A stretch of DNA of 64,000 nucleotides, taken from Streptomyces niveus (GTDB lineage: Bacteria > Actinomycetota > Actinomycetes > Streptomycetales > Streptomycetaceae). Location of the stretch: contig NZ_CP018047.1 of assembly GCF_002009175.1 (NCBI RefSeq), forward strand, positions 1,488,001 to 1,552,000. The letters run 5' to 3'. The position numbers and the translations under genes are program-made. Below the pieces are notes generated by a model, which saw nothing but the letters and a program-made list of their open reading frames with translations, did not search any database and was not told the DNA's origin. Positions 60,109 through 64,000 of this stretch are shown in pieces (the stretch's first letter is position 1; every line of letters begins with the position of its first letter).

Positions 60109-60276
60109 GTCGTCCGCCTCCCCATGATCGCGCTCGGTTTCGTGCCCCGGCCCCTGGTCCGGGTCCCCGTCGGTCCCCGTTCCCCGTTTCGCGTTTCCCC
60201 GTACCGCTGTGATCGTCGATGTGCGTCGAACGTTTGATGGTAGGCCCTGACGGGCGCGTGATGTCCGGTAGGGGGC

Positions 60277-60936
60277 TTACGGTGCGGGCCGGCCGGGCCC
60301 GACGGTGACCGGAACCACCAGGTCCGCGCGGTGCCGGCCCTGTGCCACCAGTCGCGCGTTGGCCTCGTCGGAGTCCCTGACCCAGCGCTCCGCGCGGGGC
60401 CGCTCCTTGCCGAAGCGCACATGCCGGTCGACCAGGCGCCGTACGCGCACGACCGGGTCGAGTTCCAGGAACCACGCCTCGTCGACGAGCGTACGGACCG
60501 GTGCCCAGCCACCGCCGTCGTGCAGGAGGTAGTTGCCCTCGGTGATGACCAGCGGGACGTCCGGGCCGACGGGGATGCTGCCCGCGACGGCCTCCTCCAG
60601 CGCCCGGTCGAACGCGGGCGCGTAGACGACGACCCCCGACGCGGGTGCGCGCAGCCGGGCGAGCAGCGCGGCGTACCCGACGGCGTCGAAGGTGTCGGGC
60701 GCGCCCTTGCGGTCGGCGCGGCCGAGCCTGCGCAGCTCGGTCTGGGCGAGGTGGAAGCCGTCCATGGGAACGAGTACGGCGCTGCCGCCGAGCGCCGCGA
60801 CGAGGTCTTCGGCGAGCGTGGACTTCCCCGCGCCGGGCGCGCCCGCGATGCCGAGGATCCGCCGTTGCCCGGGGGTGGCGAGCTGCCGGGCACGGCTGCT
60901 GAGCATGTCGAACTGCCGCGCGTCCATGCGGGGCAT
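60277..60936 (-). CDS. Nucleoside/nucleotide kinase family protein (uridine kinase-like)
   Basis: The 219-aa P-loop protein has Walker A GIAGAPGAGKSTLAEDL, the substrate region VPMDGFHLAQTELRRLGRADRKGAPDTFD, PLVITEGNYLLHD and the lid EARVRRLVDRHVRFGK-type segment (VVRVRRLVDRHVRFGKERP). It belongs to the uridine kinase/pantothenate kinase-like superfamily; related actinomycete genes are called nucleoside or nucleotide kinase. The substrate is not known. Starts at 60936 and 60927 are both possible. The upstream gap holds four 22-bp repeats. Confidence 0.8.
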   Translation of the reverse strand: MPRMDARQFDMLSSRARQLATPGQRRILGIAGAPGAGKSTLAEDLVAALGGSAVLVPMDGFHLAQTELRRLGRADRKGAPDTFDAVGYAALLARLRAPASGVVVYAPAFDRALEEAVAGSIPVGPDVPLVITEGNYLLHDGGGWAPVRTLVDEAWFLELDPVVRVRRLVDRHVRFGKERPRAERWVRDSDEANARLVAQGRHRADLVVPVTVGPGRPAP

Positions 60937-60985
60937 TGTTCCACCCGGGTCCCGCGGAGGCGCCCGGTCCCCCGGCCCGGGGTCT

Positions 60986-61182
60986 GTCCTCAATCGCCGG
61001 ACGGGCTCGATGGTTTCCGCCGCCCCGGGGGTCCTCAATCGCCGGACGGGCTTGTTTTCCCCCGGACGGGCCGGCAAATCCAGCCCGCCCGGCACCATCC
61101 AGCCCGTCCGGCGATTGAGGACAGCGGGACCGGCACCCTCCAACCCGCCCAGCAAAATCCAGCCCGTCCGGCGATTGAGGAC
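60986..61182. repeat. Four 22-bp repeats, two direct and two inverted
   Basis: Copies at 60986-61007 and 61031-61052 read GTCCTCAATCGCCGGACGGGCT; copies at 61101-61122 and 61161-61182 are the reverse complement. The pairs face each other and could form long stems. Unlike the cluster after treY, this one lies between divergent genes, so it is not only a terminator. The rest of the 314-bp gap (60937-61250) shows the VOC promoter only. Confidence 0.88.
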
Positions 61183-61250
61183 GGACCGGCCACCGGACGG
61201 ACCCCGGGCCCTCCTTGCCCGCAGACCGGTCATACGTATAACGTGGCCGC

Positions 61251-61640
61251 ATGCCACACATCGCCCTCGTCACCCTCGTCGTCCGCGACTACGACGAGGC
61301 CATCGCCTTCTACACCGGCCCCCTCGGCTTCGAGCTGGTCGAGGACACCGACCGGGGCGACGGCTCCCGCTGGGTCGTCGTACGCCCGCGCGGCGGCGAG
61401 GCCGCGCTCCTGCTGGCGCGCGCCGCCGACGGCACCCAGCGCGCGAGCGTCGGCGCGCAGACCGGCGGCCGGGTCGGCTTCTTCCTCCACACGGACGACT
61501 TCGCGCGCGACCACGCCCGGATGACCGCCGCCGGCGTCCGCTTCCTGGAGGAGCCCCGGCACGAGCCGTACGGCTCCGTCGCGGTCTTCGAGGACCTGTA
61601 CGGCAACCGCTGGGACCTCCTCCAGCCGATCACCCCGTAG
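61251..61640 (+). CDS. VOC family protein
   Basis: The 129-aa protein shows VTLVVRDYDEAIAFYTGPLGFELVEDT, VGFFLHTDDFARDHARMTAAGVRF and VAVFEDLYGNRWDLLQP, the two half-folds and terminal metal-site strand of VOC proteins of the bleomycin-resistance/PhnB type. Substrate unknown. TAACGT ends 6 nt before the ATG, pointing to a leaderless mRNA. It is convergent with the small gene that follows. Confidence 0.83.
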   Translation: MPHIALVTLVVRDYDEAIAFYTGPLGFELVEDTDRGDGSRWVVVRPRGGEAALLLARAADGTQRASVGAQTGGRVGFFLHTDDFARDHARMTAAGVRFLEEPRHEPYGSVAVFEDLYGNRWDLLQPITP

Positions 61641-61642
61641 GG

Positions 61643-61933
61643 CTACCGCGCCGCGGCAAGCCCCTTCTGGAGGTCGTCGCCGTTCATGCAGGGCTGGATC
61701 TCGACCTTCGCGCCCAGCTCTTCGAGGAGCGGCTCGGAGATGACCACGAGCTGCGAGCTGTCCTTCATGTCGAAGACGAACGTGCAGGACCGCTCGCCTT
61801 CACTCGGGCCGAAGTAGGTCGCCTCGGGCTTGAGCTGTTCCGTCATCGACTGCATGATCTTCTGAAGCGCACCGTTCTTGATCGCCTTGTTGGCGACCTG
61901 GGTGTCGAACCGCGCTCTCAACATGACCCGCAT
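61643..61933 (-). CDS. Conserved 96-aa protein of unknown function
   Basis: The protein starts RVMLRARFDTQVANKAIKNGALQKIMQSMTEQLKPEATYFGP and ends PCMNGDDLQKGLAAA. It looks like a ferredoxin-like alpha/beta sandwich of the DUF3303 or dimeric barrel type, with a central SCTFVFDMKDSS strand. Similar short proteins occur widely in Streptomyces, to my recollection. No function is known. GAAGGAGCG sits before the ATG at 61933, so the longer frame to 62053 is rejected. Confidence 0.72.
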   Translation of the reverse strand: MRVMLRARFDTQVANKAIKNGALQKIMQSMTEQLKPEATYFGPSEGERSCTFVFDMKDSSQLVVISEPLLEELGAKVEIQPCMNGDDLQKGLAAAR

Positions 61934-62085
61934 GGCGCTCGCTCCTTCCGCCCACCACGACCGGCGCGGTCTGCGCCCACGCTCGCTGAGACCGGGTGAC
62001 GTTTCGCTCAGCGTCTCCGTGGGCGTTCGGCGCGGCAACATCTCACCGACCATCCGGGCGGATCACCGCCCGGACGGTCGGCACG

Positions 62086-63531
62086 TCAGTTCCCCGGCAT
62101 CGGGAAGGCCACCGGGCTCCGCTTCCCGTCCCGGTTGACCGCCCGGACGCCGAAGAAGACGTTGTCCTTGGACAGGTCCACCGTGTGCGTGGTCGCGAGG
62201 CCGACCTTGATCACATGCGTCCACTCCGGCTCCGTGGTCTCGCGCCACACCACCTCGTAGCCCGCCAGGTCCGGCTCCGTGCCGGGCGCCCACTTCAGCT
62301 CGGTGTCATTGGTGAGGTTGCTCGTGACGATCCGAGCCTCGCGCGGGGTGCCCGGCGCCTGCGCCAGGGTCCACAGCACCGCGCCGTTCACGCGCGTCAC
62401 ACGGGCGATGTAGTCGAAGTCGCAGAACTCGGGCAGGTCGCCGTACTGCTTGCCGCCCTCCACCCGTACGTCCTGGTGCTGGTGCGCGAAGTCCTCGGCC
62501 GGTTCGGTGAACCGGGCCGCCGGATAGCCCTGTTCGAGGAACGGGATGTGGTCCCCGCCGCGCAGATAGCGGTCGCGCCGGTAGACGACACGGACGTTCA
62601 TACCCGTCGCGTCGTTGTCCCCGACGTCGCTGACGAAGCGGGCGAGCTGCCGGGTCGCCGAGTCGTTCTCGCCGCCCACCGAGCGGCGGGTGTTGGCCTG
62701 TGCCGGGGTCTCGGACGTCGGTACGCCCTCCGCGAAGAGCCGCACCGTGTACGGGTCGCGGGTGCCGTCGTCGGCGCGCGAGCTGCCGATGATGTCGTTG
62801 GTGAACATGCCCTGGACGTCAACACCCGCCGTCCTGAACTGCGTTGCGGCGTACCGCGATCCGTACAGGCCCTGTTCCTCACCGGCGACCGCGGTGAACA
62901 CGATCGTCGCCGCCGGGCGCCACTTCGCCATCACCCGGGCAAGCTCCATGACCAGCGCGACACCTGACGCGTCGTCATCGGCGCCGGGCGCGTCGCTGGT
63001 CGCGTCCATGACGTCGGTGACGCGCGAGTCGTAGTGCCCGGCGACGACGTACACGCGGTCGGGGGTGACCGAACCACGCAGCGTGGCAACGACGTTGGTG
63101 ATCCGCGTCGCCACCGGGATACGCGAGGCGGGCTCCTGGATGTACGACTGGAGCTCGGCGGTCATCCGGCCGCCCGACACCGCCGCGTACTTCTTCATCT
63201 CGGCCAGGATCCAGTCACGTGCGGCGCCGATCCCGCGCTCGGGGTCGTCCTGAACCGACAGGGTGTGCCGGGTCCCGAACGCGGCGAGCCGCCGTACGGT
63301 CGCCTCGATCCGGTCCGCGTCGATCTCCTTGAGCAGCTTGCGCAACTCCCGGTCGGGCGCCTGCGCGGTCGCGGCCCCGCCGCCGCTCTCACGGCCGCGA
63401 CCGCCGGCCGCGGCAGCCGCCGGCCCGGCGGAGGCGATCAGGGGGACGCCGGCCGCGGCGGTCACGGCGGCGGAGGTGAGTACGGTCCTTCTACGCGGTC
63501 TGCGCGGCGTTCCAGCGGACTGCTCGGGCAT
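62086..63531 (-). CDS. Exported M28 family zinc aminopeptidase with C-terminal FN3-like domain
   Basis: The 481-aa protein has a twin-arginine-type signal (PRRRTVLTSAAVTAAAG, then GPAAAAAG). The M28 domain shows the zinc ligands in VAGHYDSRVTD, PGADDDASGVALVMEL and VAGEEQGLYGS, with a later HIPFLEQGYPAARFTE segment. The last 90 residues (LKWAPGTEPDLAGYEVVWRET, FGVRAVNRDGKRSPV) look like a fibronectin type III domain, unusual but known for secreted actinomycete M28 enzymes. It would release N-terminal amino acids outside the cell. Confidence 0.87.
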   Translation of the reverse strand: MPEQSAGTPRRPRRRTVLTSAAVTAAAGVPLIASAGPAAAAAGGRGRESGGGAATAQAPDRELRKLLKEIDADRIEATVRRLAAFGTRHTLSVQDDPERGIGAARDWILAEMKKYAAVSGGRMTAELQSYIQEPASRIPVATRITNVVATLRGSVTPDRVYVVAGHYDSRVTDVMDATSDAPGADDDASGVALVMELARVMAKWRPAATIVFTAVAGEEQGLYGSRYAATQFRTAGVDVQGMFTNDIIGSSRADDGTRDPYTVRLFAEGVPTSETPAQANTRRSVGGENDSATRQLARFVSDVGDNDATGMNVRVVYRRDRYLRGGDHIPFLEQGYPAARFTEPAEDFAHQHQDVRVEGGKQYGDLPEFCDFDYIARVTRVNGAVLWTLAQAPGTPREARIVTSNLTNDTELKWAPGTEPDLAGYEVVWRETTEPEWTHVIKVGLATTHTVDLSKDNVFFGVRAVNRDGKRSPVAFPMPGN

Positions 63532-63618
63532 GGAATATCCCTTCCGAAGCGATGAACCGGCGCCCCATCGTCATGGACAGGCCAACCCCGCACAAGGCCG
63601 CCGCGACCGGACGTCCGT

Positions 63619-64000
63619 TCAGTGCGGAAGGTCCAGTTCCGCGCGTACGGTCTTGCCCACCGGCACCCGGTCCAGCACCTCCCACCGGCTCGCCAGGGCC
63701 TCCACGATCAGCAGCCCCCGCCCGCTGCGCGCGTCGAGCGGCGGGGCGGGTGGCAGGTGCCCCGGACCCGGCGGTCGGCGTTCACCACGGGTGTCGGACA
63801 CCTCGATCCGCAGGACGTCCGGCGCCGTCGCGAGCCTGAGCCCCAGCTCGAAGTCCCGGCCGGGGACGCGGCCATGGGTCACCGCGTTGGCGGCGAGCTC
63901 GGCGACGACGAGCGCCGCGGCTTCGGACACCTCGGAGCCGTACGGGACGTTCCAGACGTGCAGTTGATGGAGCGTCAACTGCCGCGCGAGCCGGGCGCCG
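63619..64000 (-). CDS. ATP-binding (RsbW/SpoIIAB-like HATPase) protein, 3' part
   Basis: The frame continues to the right edge, so the N-terminus is missing. It carries an HATPase_c_2 domain: the N box VVAELAANAVTHGRVPG, G1 IEVSDTRGE, and G2 ARSGRGLLIVEALASRW. The segment ARLARQLTLHQLHVWNVPYG before it is typical of the many small Streptomyces anti-sigma-factor-like ATPases. It may bind an anti-anti-sigma factor; the SpoIIE-type phosphatase at 23.4 kb is a possible but unproven partner type. Confidence 0.8.
   Translation of the reverse strand, partial: GARLARQLTLHQLHVWNVPYGSEVSEAAALVVAELAANAVTHGRVPGRDFELGLRLATAPDVLRIEVSDTRGERRPPGPGHLPPAPPLDARSGRGLLIVEALASRWEVLDRVPVGKTVRAELDLPH

Overview
The window is 64 kb of chromosome from a Streptomyces (or very close actinomycete). 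The evidence is very high G+C, strong third-position GC bias, GTG starts, many ATGA-type overlaps, a streptogrisin-type secreted protease, the GlgX/TreY/TreZ set, a SAV2148-type HEPN protein, and the Streptomyces gene order of the sulfate-assimilation cluster. No rRNA, tRNA, CRISPR array or prophage was seen. Both edges cut genes of the HATPase type.

Layout. 0-10 kb: a partial kinase-like gene, a PQQ-type sugar dehydrogenase beside a broken pqqE, small enzymes (GNAT, VOC, AraC-type), a DUF6328 membrane protein, streptogrisin A, a YihY/BrkB membrane protein and divergent aidB. 10-29 kb: a GAF regulator, a GNAT, then a large sulfur region: leader peptide, sulfite reductase, small zinc protein, cysH, cysC, cysD, cysN, a sulfonate-type ABC transporter and a siroheme chelatase; then panE-like and SpoIIE-type phosphatase genes; then a second leader peptide with an exported sulfite oxidase, and a third leader with a second sulfonate/taurine-type ABC transporter. 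29-34 kb: a secreted ADP-ribosyltransferase, a MITE-like element with an IS481 insertion abutting it, DUF4440-like and DUF1697 genes, and a subtilase. 34-39 kb: an MMPL exporter and an erm + mgt macrolide-resistance pair with a leader ORF. 39-46 kb: a sugar ABC transporter, an APH-like kinase, an exonuclease and a HEPN protein. 46-56 kb: glgX, treY, an FHA protein, a GNAT, treZ and an aldo/keto reductase. 56-64 kb: rifampin phosphotransferase with a RAE-like site, uncharacterised genes, a nucleoside kinase-like P-loop protein, a VOC protein, an exported M28 peptidase and a partial anti-sigma-like ATPase.

How the genes work together. Sulfate is activated by CysDN, reduced by an Fe-S type CysH and by the siroheme sulfite reductase. 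The chelatase provides siroheme and the two ABC systems import organosulfur. The exported sulfite oxidase would detoxify sulfite. All three transcription units begin with a tiny ORF carrying cysteine near its end, followed by a C-rich, G-poor gap, which suggests one cysteine-responsive attenuation regulon. GlgX, TreY and TreZ would turn glycogen into trehalose. Erm, Mgt, Rph and perhaps the APH-like kinase and MMPL pump form a scattered intrinsic-resistance set, with sequence signs of WblC control (erm) and a rifamycin-associated element (rph).

A recurring regulatory feature is the leaderless gene: at least twelve starts have a TANNNT box 6-7 nt upstream. They include a 17-bp intergenic gap where one nearly symmetric -10 box appears to serve two divergent leaderless genes (yihY-like and aidB). 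Dispersed 22-bp repeats (13 copies) and strong hairpins mark many gene ends.
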